Origin: Streptomyces sp. PT12 | GTDB taxonomy: Bacteria; Actinomycetota; Actinomycetes; Streptomycetales; Streptomycetaceae | Direction of reading: 5' to 3' | Assembly: GCF_003311645.1 (NCBI RefSeq) | Contig: NZ_QEST01000095.1 | Span: 1-64,000, forward strand | Length of the DNA stretch: 64,000 bases | Shown here: piece by piece, positions 40,921 to 47,927 of the stretch | Layout: each line of letters opens with the position of its first letter | Numbering within the stretch: position 1 is the stretch's first letter | Translations under genes and position numbers: made by a program | Notes under the pieces: model-generated | What the model was told of the DNA's origin: nothing | Databases searched by the model: none | The model's input: only the letters and a program-made list of their open reading frames with translations

Positions 40921-41928
40921 GTGACCACGCTGCGCCTGACCCAGTACGCCGGTGGTGGCGGCTGCGCCTGCAAGATCCCGCCCGGTGAACTCGACGACCT
41001 CGTCGCCGCGTTGGCCCGGCCCAGGAGCGAACCCGTGGACTCCGCGGCCGAATTGCTCGTGGGCCTTGAAGGGGGCGGGGACGACGCCGCCGTGGTGCGC
41101 CTGGACGCCGAGCGGGCGCTCGTCACCACGGCGGACTTCTTCACCCCGGTCGTGGACGACCCCTACGACTGGGGGCGGATCGCGGCGGCCAACGCGCTCT
41201 CCGACGTGTACGCGATGGGCGGCACACCCTGGGCAGCCGTCAACCTCCTGGCGTGGCCGAGGGAGACACTGCCCATGGACGTGGCGGCCGAGGTGCTGCG
41301 CGGCGGGCGCGACGTGGCCCACGCGGCGGGCTGCCAGGTCTCGGGCGGGCACAGCGTCACCGACCCCGAGCCCAAGTACGGCATGTCGGTGGTCGGCGTC
41401 GTCCACCCCGACCGGATGCTGCGGCTCGACGCGGCCGAGCCGGGGCGCGCGCTGACGCTCACCAAGCCGCTGGGCAGCGGCGTGCTCAACGCCCGGCACA
41501 AGGCGACCGGCACCGTCTTCCCCGAGGCGGTGGCGGCGATGGCGGCGCTCAACCGGGACGCGTCGCACGCCGCCGTCGCCGCGGGGATCAGGGCGGGCAC
41601 CGATGTCACCGGCTTCGGCCTGCTCGGGCACGCCTACAAGCTGGCCCGCGCCTCGGGCGTGACGGTGGCGATCGACGCGTCGGCGGTCCCGTTCCTCGCG
41701 GACGCGGCGCGGGCCGTGGACGACGGGTTCGTCAGCGGCGGCACCCGGCGCAACCTCGCCTGGGTCGCGCCGCACGTGGACTTCGGCGCGGCCCCCGAGG
41801 CCAGGCGGCTGCTGCTGGCCGACGCGCAGACCTCGGGCGGGCTGCTGCTCGCCGGTGAGGTGCCGGGGCACCCGGTGATCGGCGAGGTGCTGCCGCGCGG
41901 CGCCGCGCCCGTGGTGGTGCGCGCCTGA
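40921..41928 (+). CDS. selD: Selenophosphate synthetase SelD
   Basis: A 335-residue enzyme making selenophosphate from selenide and ATP. The N-terminal glycine-rich loop reads YAGGGGCACKIPPGEL, with Cys15 and Cys17 in the positions of E. coli Cys17 and Cys19, so it is the Cys form, not a selenoprotein itself. PurM-like ATP-binding motifs GGDDAAVVRL, ANALSDVYAMGGTP and VSGGHSVTDPEPKYGM follow. GTG 40921 is chosen at the start of the conserved domain. It is divergent from tRNA(Sec)-selA-selB and supplies their donor. Confidence 0.95.
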   Translation: MTTLRLTQYAGGGGCACKIPPGELDDLVAALARPRSEPVDSAAELLVGLEGGGDDAAVVRLDAERALVTTADFFTPVVDDPYDWGRIAAANALSDVYAMGGTPWAAVNLLAWPRETLPMDVAAEVLRGGRDVAHAAGCQVSGGHSVTDPEPKYGMSVVGVVHPDRMLRLDAAEPGRALTLTKPLGSGVLNARHKATGTVFPEAVAAMAALNRDASHAAVAAGIRAGTDVTGFGLLGHAYKLARASGVTVAIDASAVPFLADAARAVDDGFVSGGTRRNLAWVAPHVDFGAAPEARRLLLADAQTSGGLLLAGEVPGHPVIGEVLPRGAAPVVVRA

Positions 41929-42035
41929 ACGGCGTTCTCCCTGGACGTTTGACTGTACATTGACATGGCGAGCGGGTAGGGTGAACGCCCGTTAAGGGCA
42001 GTCGATATGGGGCACCGCCCTCCGGGAGGAACGCC

Positions 42036-42740
42036 GTGGCGCCATCCGCAAGCGTCGAGCACCGCGCGTTGGACGGTGTCGCCTACCATCTCGCGGGCGG
42101 CCTCGACCTGACCCGCGAGGCCACCTCGGTCGTCGAGATCGTCGCCGAAGGGCGCCTCCACGAGTTCACCTCGGGCCCCCTCGGCCTCGCCGACGCCGTC
42201 GCCGCCTCGCTGGGGATCACCGCGTTCGACTCCGAGCTCACGTTCCAGGGCGGCACCCTGCGCACCGTCACCACGAGCGAGTACGACCCGCAGGCCCGGC
42301 AGGTGGAGAGCCCGACCCTCGCCGTCTGGCAGGGCAGGCGCTTCAGCCTGGTCACGCGCCTGTACCGCGCCGCGCTCACCGACGTGCTGCTGCTGCTGCG
42401 CACGCTCGGCCTCGCCGAGCACGCCGACGGCATCACCTTGACGCCCGACAACGCCGTCGGCACCCGGTGGGCGAGGCCCGCCACCGTCGTCAAGGAGGTG
42501 CCGGGGCTCGGCCTGGTCGAGCTGTCCCGGCGGACGCGCGAGCACGCGGCCCAACTCCCGCCCTGGCAGGGCGCGTCGGTCGCCGCGGGCGAGCTGTTCC
42601 GCGACAGCCTCTCCGACGGCAGCCCGTTCTTCGTGGTCTCGGGCGCCGACGTGTGGGCCACGATCGTGCCGCTGGCCGACACCGACGTCGAACGGGTGCC
42701 CGGGCTTGTCGACGGGCTCGACCTGAGGGCCGCGGGGTGA
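42036..42740 (+). CDS. Protein of unknown function preceding a MauE/MauD-like pair
   Basis: A 234-residue soluble protein with no signal peptide or membrane helix. I recognise no motif. Mixed alpha/beta composition, with beta-strand-like segments (ELTFQGGTLRTVTTSEY, AVWQGRRFSLVTRLY) and a C-terminal FFVVSGADVWATIVPL. GTG 42036 follows GGAGGAA at good distance. It lies 7 bases before the MauE-like gene and starts the operon that runs to 45525, so it probably supports that export/redox system from the cytoplasm. A TAGGGT about 54 bases upstream may be the -10 element. Confidence 0.7.
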   Translation: MAPSASVEHRALDGVAYHLAGGLDLTREATSVVEIVAEGRLHEFTSGPLGLADAVAASLGITAFDSELTFQGGTLRTVTTSEYDPQARQVESPTLAVWQGRRFSLVTRLYRAALTDVLLLLRTLGLAEHADGITLTPDNAVGTRWARPATVVKEVPGLGLVELSRRTREHAAQLPPWQGASVAAGELFRDSLSDGSPFFVVSGADVWATIVPLADTDVERVPGLVDGLDLRAAG

Positions 42741-42747
42741 GGCGCGG

Positions 42748-43347
42748 GTGACGACCCTCATCGCCGCCGTCGCCACCGGGGTGGTGCTGCTCGCCCTCGT
42801 CGCCGGCTGCGCCGCGCACCTCACCAGGCCCGCCGCCCTCCCCGCCGCGCTCACCGCCCATGGCGTGCTGCCCGCCCGCGCCGTGCCGCTGGCCGCCCGC
42901 GCGGCCACGCTGGCCGAGGGACTGCTCGGCGCGGCCGCAACAGCCGCCCTGCTCGCCCGCCACCGCGCCGCGCTCGCCGCGGCGCTGGCCGCCGTGGCGG
43001 CGCTGTTCGCCTGCTACGCGCTCTACGCGCGCCACACGCTCGCCACAGGCCGCGGAGGCCCCTGCGGCTGCTCGCGCGCCGAGGTGCCGCTGAGCGGCTG
43101 GATCGTCGGCAGGGCCTGGGCGTTCGCCCTGCTGGCGCTCGGCGCCGCCCTCCTGGTGCCGGGCCGGGCGGCGCCGCCCGACAGCGCGGCCGACGCGGCC
43201 ACCGCGGCCCTGGCCGCGCTCGCCTTCGCCACCCTGCTGTGGGCGCTGCCGACGGCCATGGCACAGCCCGACGCCCCGCCACGCCCGACCCTCAGGGCGC
43301 GGCCCGACGGATCCATGGAAGGAGGCCACCTGCCGTGGACTTCATGA
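42748..43347 (+). CDS. MauE-like membrane protein
   Basis: A 199-residue protein with about four to five membrane helices and a cytoplasmic/loop motif GRGGPCGCSR (Cys106, Cys108), as in the MauE/methylamine-utilisation family. MauE proteins are needed, with the thioredoxin-like MauD, for disulfide formation and export of cysteine-rich periplasmic proteins such as methylamine dehydrogenase light chain. GTG 42748; the 3' end overlaps the MauD-like gene by 13 bases. Confidence 0.8.
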   Translation: MTTLIAAVATGVVLLALVAGCAAHLTRPAALPAALTAHGVLPARAVPLAARAATLAEGLLGAAATAALLARHRAALAAALAAVAALFACYALYARHTLATGRGGPCGCSRAEVPLSGWIVGRAWAFALLALGAALLVPGRAAPPDSAADAATAALAALAFATLLWALPTAMAQPDAPPRPTLRARPDGSMEGGHLPWTS

Positions 43348-43853
43348 CCAGCGCCCTGCTCGTCTCCTGGGTCGCCATCGCCCTGCTCGCCCTTGTGGTG
43401 TCCGGCCTGGTGCGGCAGGTCCACCAGCTCTCCAGGGGCGGGGTGGCCCGCATGAACGGCCGCCTCGGCGTCACCCCGGGAAGCGCGGCGCCGCACGCGG
43501 GGGAGCTGCTCGCCGAGGGGCGCGAGACGCTGCTGCTCTTCCTCAGCGCCGAGTGCGGCACGTGCGCCGACGTGCTCGCGGAGGCCGACCGGCTCGGCCA
43601 GCGCGGGTCGCCCGCGGCGCCCCAGGTGCGGGCGGTCTACGCGGGCGCCGCCCCCGCCACCGCGGCCGCCACCGTGCCGGTCGTCGACCACAGGCCCGAC
43701 CTGTTCACCGCCTACGACGCGATCGCCACCCCGTTCGCCGTCGTCGTCGGCGCGACCGGCCGCGTCGTGCGCTCCGAGCCGCTCGGCTCACCGGCCGCGC
43801 TGCGCGAGCTGTTCGCCGCCCCCCACCCCAGCAGGCCGAGGAGCGCGTCATGA
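43335..43853 (+). CDS. MauD-like membrane-anchored thioredoxin-fold protein
   Basis: A 172-residue protein with one N-terminal membrane helix (residues 5-25) followed by an extracytoplasmic thioredoxin-like domain with active site CGTC (Cys74, Cys77) and the cis-Pro loop ATPFAVVV. This is the MauD pattern. GTG 43335 lies 9 bases after GGAGG; the ATG at 43344 would be too far. It overlaps both neighbours. It probably oxidises or isomerises disulfides in the exported 12-Cys protein encoded next. Confidence 0.83.
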   Translation: MDFMTSALLVSWVAIALLALVVSGLVRQVHQLSRGGVARMNGRLGVTPGSAAPHAGELLAEGRETLLLFLSAECGTCADVLAEADRLGQRGSPAAPQVRAVYAGAAPATAAATVPVVDHRPDLFTAYDAIATPFAVVVGATGRVVRSEPLGSPAALRELFAAPHPSRPRSAS

Positions 43854-44770
43854 CCCGTCTCGACGAGGTGCCCGAGCTGCGTCGCCCCGGCGCCGCCGAC
43901 CGGCCCGCCAGGCGCGAAAGGGCCCGTGCCCTGCCGCGGTTCGCGCCCTCCCGGCGCACCGTCATCCAGTCCGCGACGGCCGTCGGCTTCGCGGCGCTCG
44001 GCGTCTTCGGGGCGGCCCGCGAGGCCTACGCCGACGGGTATGACATCTGGACCGGCGCGTGTCCCTCCTACGCCTCCGAGCACGACTGCTCGCCCGGCTG
44101 CGGCCCGAGCACCGTGTACGCCGCGTCGTGCGAGACCAGCGGCGCGAACGCGGGCTTCCACCGCAACGACGGCGTCACCTGGACCCTGCGCCCCAACCAG
44201 TGCTACTCGGGCTCCTACGACGGCTGGCTGTGGCGGTTCACCGGCGCGTGCGGCGCGTGCGGCTGCGGCATCGAGCGGCGCTGCCACGACGGCTACTACA
44301 ACTCCGGCTCGGGCTGGGTGCGTTCGATCTGCCGCTGGACCACCGACTGCGGCTGCGAGGGGACCGTCACCTGGCCCACCGTGCGCTCGGGCGCCCGCGG
44401 GCCCGACGTGTACACGGTGCAGCACCTGGTCTCCCACCACGGCTTCCCCACCGACCCCGACGGCATCTTCGGGCCCGCCACCGAGGCGGCGGTGCGCGAG
44501 TTCCAGGGGGCCGAAGGGCTGGACGCGACCGGCGTCGCCGACCCGGTGACCTGGCCACGCCTCGTCGTCACGGTCCGCAGGGGCGACAGCGGCGAGGCGG
44601 TGAACGCGGCCCAGCGGCAGCTCGTCAAGCACGGCCACCCCCTCACCGTCGACGGCGCCTTCGGGCCGCTGACCGCCGAGGCCACCGTGGCGTTCCAGGA
44701 GACGGCCGGGCTCACCGCGGACGGCATCGTCGGCCCGCAGACCTGGCGCGCGCTGACCGGCGGGGCGTAG
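43850..44770 (+). CDS. Tat-exported 12-cysteine protein with two peptidoglycan-binding domains
   Basis: A 306-residue protein. A twin-arginine signal (SRRTVIQ at 34-40, then a hydrophobic stretch ending AYA) is followed by a Cys/Trp/Gly-rich domain with exactly 12 cysteines (71, 80, 84, 94, 118, 134, 137, 139, 145, 161, 167, 169), and by two PG_binding_1 repeats (about 183-235 and 243-300; GPDVYTVQHLVSHHGF and GEAVNAAQRQLVKHGHP). Twelve cysteines, Tat export and a MauE/MauD pair recall methylamine dehydrogenase light chain, but no heavy-chain gene is present and the spacing differs. It is presumably attached to the cell wall. Function unknown. Confidence 0.75.
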   Translation: MTRLDEVPELRRPGAADRPARRERARALPRFAPSRRTVIQSATAVGFAALGVFGAAREAYADGYDIWTGACPSYASEHDCSPGCGPSTVYAASCETSGANAGFHRNDGVTWTLRPNQCYSGSYDGWLWRFTGACGACGCGIERRCHDGYYNSGSGWVRSICRWTTDCGCEGTVTWPTVRSGARGPDVYTVQHLVSHHGFPTDPDGIFGPATEAAVREFQGAEGLDATGVADPVTWPRLVVTVRRGDSGEAVNAAQRQLVKHGHPLTVDGAFGPLTAEATVAFQETAGLTADGIVGPQTWRALTGGA

Positions 44771-44946
44771 TGGCCGACGCGCGGACGGGCGCGGCCTGGC
44801 CGGTGTGGCGCGGCCGCCTGACGGACCCCGCGGTGCCGGTGCTCGCGCTCGTGTGCGGCGCCGTCGCCGCCGCCTGGTACACCCCTGTCCTGACCTGGGC
44901 GATCGTCGGCGGACTCGCCGGATACTCGCTCTCGGGATCCGTTTGA
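44770..44946 (+). CDS. Small membrane protein
   Basis: 58 residues, mostly two short hydrophobic stretches (VLALVCGAVAAAWYTP and WAIVGGLAGYSLSG). GTG 44770 overlaps the previous TAG by one base, so translation is probably coupled. No family recognised; it likely accompanies the MauE-type system in the membrane. Confidence 0.6.
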   Translation: MADARTGAAWPVWRGRLTDPAVPVLALVCGAVAAAWYTPVLTWAIVGGLAGYSLSGSV

Positions 44947-45009
44947 ACGCGCAACAGCGCGCACGCGCTTGCCTCGCCAGGTTGGCGGGCGGTACATCGA
45001 CAGACCACC

Positions 45010-45525
45010 GTGCTCGGGGTCTTCACGGCGGGACTGCTGCTCGGCGGCACCCTGTCGGCCACGGTCCTGTGGCTCGCCTCGGGCCTTGTCACGCCCGTAC
45101 CCGAGGTCGTGCGGGCGCCCGCCGCGATCGGCGTCGCGCTGCTCGGGGTGGCGCGCGACGCGGGCCTGATCGCGCTGCCGCTGCCGCAGAACGCGCGCCA
45201 GGTGCCGCAGGACGTCCTGCAACGCGATCTCGTGCGCGGCGCCCTCCAGTTCGGCTTCGAGCTGGGCACGGGCGTGCGGACCTATGTGTCGGCGAGCCTG
45301 CCGTACGCCGCCGCTGCCGCCGTGCTGCTCGCGGGCGACGCGGGCGCGGCGCTGCTGACCGGCGTCGGATTCGCGCTCGGCCGGGCGGCCACGCCCGCGC
45401 TGCGGCTCGCCTCGGGCACGGGCGAGGAGTGGGACGGGCGGCTGCTCGACCGGCTGTGGCTGCTCTCGGTCGGCGGCGGAACGGCGCTGGCCGGAGCCCT
45501 GACCCTGCTGGCGCTGCGCGGGTGA
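45010..45525 (+). CDS. Membrane protein of unknown function
   Basis: 171 residues with three to four hydrophobic segments, and a loop PQNARQVPQDVLQRDLVRGALQ between the first and second. GTG 45010 has no strong ribosome-binding site. It is the last gene before the stem-loop at 45527 and so belongs to the Mau-like operon by position. I do not recognise the family; its conserved look (dense polar loop between helices) suggests a real gene. Confidence 0.65.
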   Translation: MLGVFTAGLLLGGTLSATVLWLASGLVTPVPEVVRAPAAIGVALLGVARDAGLIALPLPQNARQVPQDVLQRDLVRGALQFGFELGTGVRTYVSASLPYAAAAAVLLAGDAGAALLTGVGFALGRAATPALRLASGTGEEWDGRLLDRLWLLSVGGGTALAGALTLLALRG

Positions 45526-45526
45526 C

Positions 45527-45564
45527 GTCCGTCGCCGCGGCGTGTCGACGCCGCGGCGACGGAC
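45527..45564. terminator. Perfect 16-bp stem-loop
   Basis: Arms 45527-45542 and 45549-45564 are perfectly complementary around a 6-base TGTCGA loop, starting right after the TGA of the last gene of the Mau-like operon. A typical actinomycete terminator. Confidence 0.8.
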
Positions 45565-45684
45565 GGCGCGCGCCGACATGCCGCGCGCGGCGTAATGCGC
45601 CGATCGGCGGGTCGCTCGGGTCACGTTGTGCGCTGATGGTCCACGGGTGGTGACCGTGGGCGAGGGCGGCGAGGAGGCCAGGGC

Positions 45685-46911
45685 ATGGACCAGGAGAACG
45701 TGGACAGGTCGGAAGGCTATGGCGAGCGGCTGCTCGGCCTGCTCCTCGACCGGGTGCGGCAGATGCCGCCGCAGCTGATCGCGCCGCTCGTGGCGGAGGA
45801 GGTGGGGCGGATGGGCGGCCGCGACGTCTCCATCCTGCTCCAGGACTACGCGCAGGAGACGCTGGTGCCGCTCCCCGGCAAGGGCCTGGTGGTCGGCCAG
45901 CCGGAGCCGGTGGCCGACTCACCGGCCTGGCGGTCCTTCCTGCGCGGCGAGGTCGTGGAGGTGCCTCAGCACCCCTCGGGCGTCCGCATGTACCTGCCGC
46001 TCCTCGACGGCAGCGACCAGGTGGGCGTGATGACCCTCACCCTCGACACGGTGCGCGACGACGACCGGCGCCTGCTGCGCAGGCTCGGCGGCCTGGTCGC
46101 CGACATGCTGGTCACCAAGAACGCCTACACCGACCAGTTCTTCCAGGCCAGGCGCCGGGAGCCGATGAGCGTGTCCGCGGAGATCCAGTGGAGCCTGCTG
46201 CCCCCGCTCTCGATGTCCATGCCGCAGATCGCGCTGGCCGGCATCCTGGAGCCCGCCTACCGCGTCGCGGGCGACAGCTTCGACTACGCCCTCAACGACA
46301 CCATCCTGCACGTCGCCGTGATCGACGCGATGGGCCACGGCCTCGACGCCGCCACGATGGCCACCGTGGCCATCGGCGCCTACCGGCACGCCAGGCGCGT
46401 GTTCGTGAGCCTCGCCGAAAAGTACGGGTTCATGGACGACGCCATCTCCCGGCAGTTCGGGCCCGACCACTTCGTCACCGCCCAACTGATGCACCTCAAC
46501 GTCACCACGGGCCGGATGGAGCTGGTCAACGCGGGCCACCCCGCCCCGCTGCTCATCCGGGAACGCCGCGTCGTACAGCAGTTGGAGAGCGCGACGACGC
46601 TGCCCGTCGGCTTCGGCGGCGAGGCGCCGCGCGTCAGCGAGCACATCCTCCGGCCCGGCGACCGGGTGCTCTTCTTCAGCGACGGCATCATCGAGGAGCA
46701 CGTCTCGGGCGGCGCGTCGTTCGGCGAGGAGCGCCTCATCCGCTGCATCGACCACCTGGGGCGGCGGCCTTCCGAGGGCATCAGGGCGGACCTGCGGCGG
46801 CTCTCCCACACGCTCAAGCGCGAACGGGGCGGGCACACGAGCGACGATGCCACCCTCTTCATGATCGAGTGGCGCGGGGGCCCCGCCGACCCCCTCGGCG
46901 TCATCGACTGA
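45685..46911 (+). CDS. PP2C-family phosphatase (RsbU/SpoIIE type)
   Basis: A 408-residue soluble protein. An N-terminal GAF-like sensory region (residues about 15-150) precedes a SpoIIE-type PP2C catalytic domain with AGILEPAYRVAGDSFDYAL, VIDAMGHGLDAATMA, GHPAPLLIRE and FFSDGIIEE, the metal-binding aspartates of the family. Such enzymes dephosphorylate anti-sigma-factor antagonists in partner-switching stress pathways. No kinase or antagonist is encoded next to it. ATG 45685 follows GAGG. Confidence 0.9.
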   Translation: MDQENVDRSEGYGERLLGLLLDRVRQMPPQLIAPLVAEEVGRMGGRDVSILLQDYAQETLVPLPGKGLVVGQPEPVADSPAWRSFLRGEVVEVPQHPSGVRMYLPLLDGSDQVGVMTLTLDTVRDDDRRLLRRLGGLVADMLVTKNAYTDQFFQARRREPMSVSAEIQWSLLPPLSMSMPQIALAGILEPAYRVAGDSFDYALNDTILHVAVIDAMGHGLDAATMATVAIGAYRHARRVFVSLAEKYGFMDDAISRQFGPDHFVTAQLMHLNVTTGRMELVNAGHPAPLLIRERRVVQQLESATTLPVGFGGEAPRVSEHILRPGDRVLFFSDGIIEEHVSGGASFGEERLIRCIDHLGRRPSEGIRADLRRLSHTLKRERGGHTSDDATLFMIEWRGGPADPLGVID

Positions 46912-47125
46912 TCCGTGCTTCGGGAGGACCGTGAGCACGAGGCCGAACGCCTGCTCGCCGCGTCGGCGCGGCACTCCTGAGCGCCTGCGGCGCGCCGAAG
47001 CGGAGGAGGCGGCCGACGGGCGCGCGCCGGTAGTCCAGGTGCCGGAGGAGCGCGTGAACGGCCGGTCTCCACGGAGGCGTGAGTCGCCGGACGGTGTCGC
47101 CGACACACACCACCCGCGGTGAGGA

Positions 47126-47641
47126 TCATCCCGCATCATGTGATCGCCACTCACGCGTGAAGAGGGTCACCTTGCTGAGCACGGTGGCGTGTTCGCCGGG
47201 GCCGATCGGGACGATCTCGTCGACCTCCCAGCCGCAGGCTTGGTAGAAGGTGACGGCATCTCCCCCCGTGGCCACGTAGATCCTGGCCGCACCGAGTCTC
47301 ACCGCGTGACGCTCCAGATGGGTGAGCAGAAGAGCGCCGACACCGGCACGGCGGAAGGCCGGGTCGACAACGGTGCCCACGATCCACGGACCGCGATCAC
47401 GACGTTGCGCGAGATCGTGGTCAGCGAGCCCAACGCCACCAAGCAGACCCTGATCGCCTGATGCGACAAACGTGACAGGCAGGCGATGGCGACCGGCCTC
47501 TCCGGCCGTGACCGTGACATAGTCCGACAGCCGTTCACGCCCTGGCTCAGGCCCCCACTCCCGGAACCGGAGTGTCGCCAGTGGTTCCACGAACTCCGGG
47601 TGATCCGCGAGCAGCCCCACACGCACACCGGCATCGGCCAT
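47126..47641 (-). CDS. GNAT family N-acetyltransferase
   Basis: A 171-residue acetyltransferase. The acetyl-CoA loop is in VVDPAFRRAGVGALLLTHLERHA (R-x-x-G-x-G variant), preceded by the substrate-side strand and followed by YVATGGDAVTFYQACGWEV, the usual C-terminal half. The ATG at 47641 begins the domain; an in-frame longer form adds 38 unlikely residues. GC content is slightly lower than in neighbours. The substrate is unknown. Confidence 0.85.
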   Translation of the reverse strand: MADAGVRVGLLADHPEFVEPLATLRFREWGPEPGRERLSDYVTVTAGEAGRHRLPVTFVASGDQGLLGGVGLADHDLAQRRDRGPWIVGTVVDPAFRRAGVGALLLTHLERHAVRLGAARIYVATGGDAVTFYQACGWEVDEIVPIGPGEHATVLSKVTLFTREWRSHDAG

Positions 47642-47927
47642 GGCCCGATCATCGCCGACCACTTCCCGGCCAGCCACGGGATTTTGCGCCCACCGCACCG
47701 CACCACACCACGCCGCACGCAGCCACACGGACGCCGCTCCCCGCCTGACGGCCATGGCCTCCCCCAGGCCGTCTGCCCCGGCCCGCGCGCCGCCGCCCGA
47801 CAGCTGCGATAGCGTACGGCGTTGAGCCAGGGGAAGCCGAAAACGGCGCGCACGGTGGGCCGTTGGCGCCGCCTCCGCCCCGGCGCGCGCGGCGGCGCGG
47901 CTGGCTCGCCGAGTGAGGGAGTGGTCG

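Noticed and set aside
41960-41982. TTGACA with TAGGGT as a promoter for the gene at 42036
   Set aside because: The spacing between the two hexamers is only 11 bases; the TAGGGT alone may still be a -10 element.
43850-44770. A functional methylamine dehydrogenase light chain
   Set aside because: The cysteine count and maturation genes fit, but there is no heavy chain, no amicyanin and the cysteine spacing differs; the protein also carries wall-binding domains.
46931-47122. A 63-residue Arg-rich reading frame after GGAGG
   Set aside because: The ribosome-binding site is good, but the sequence is low-complexity and has no family features.
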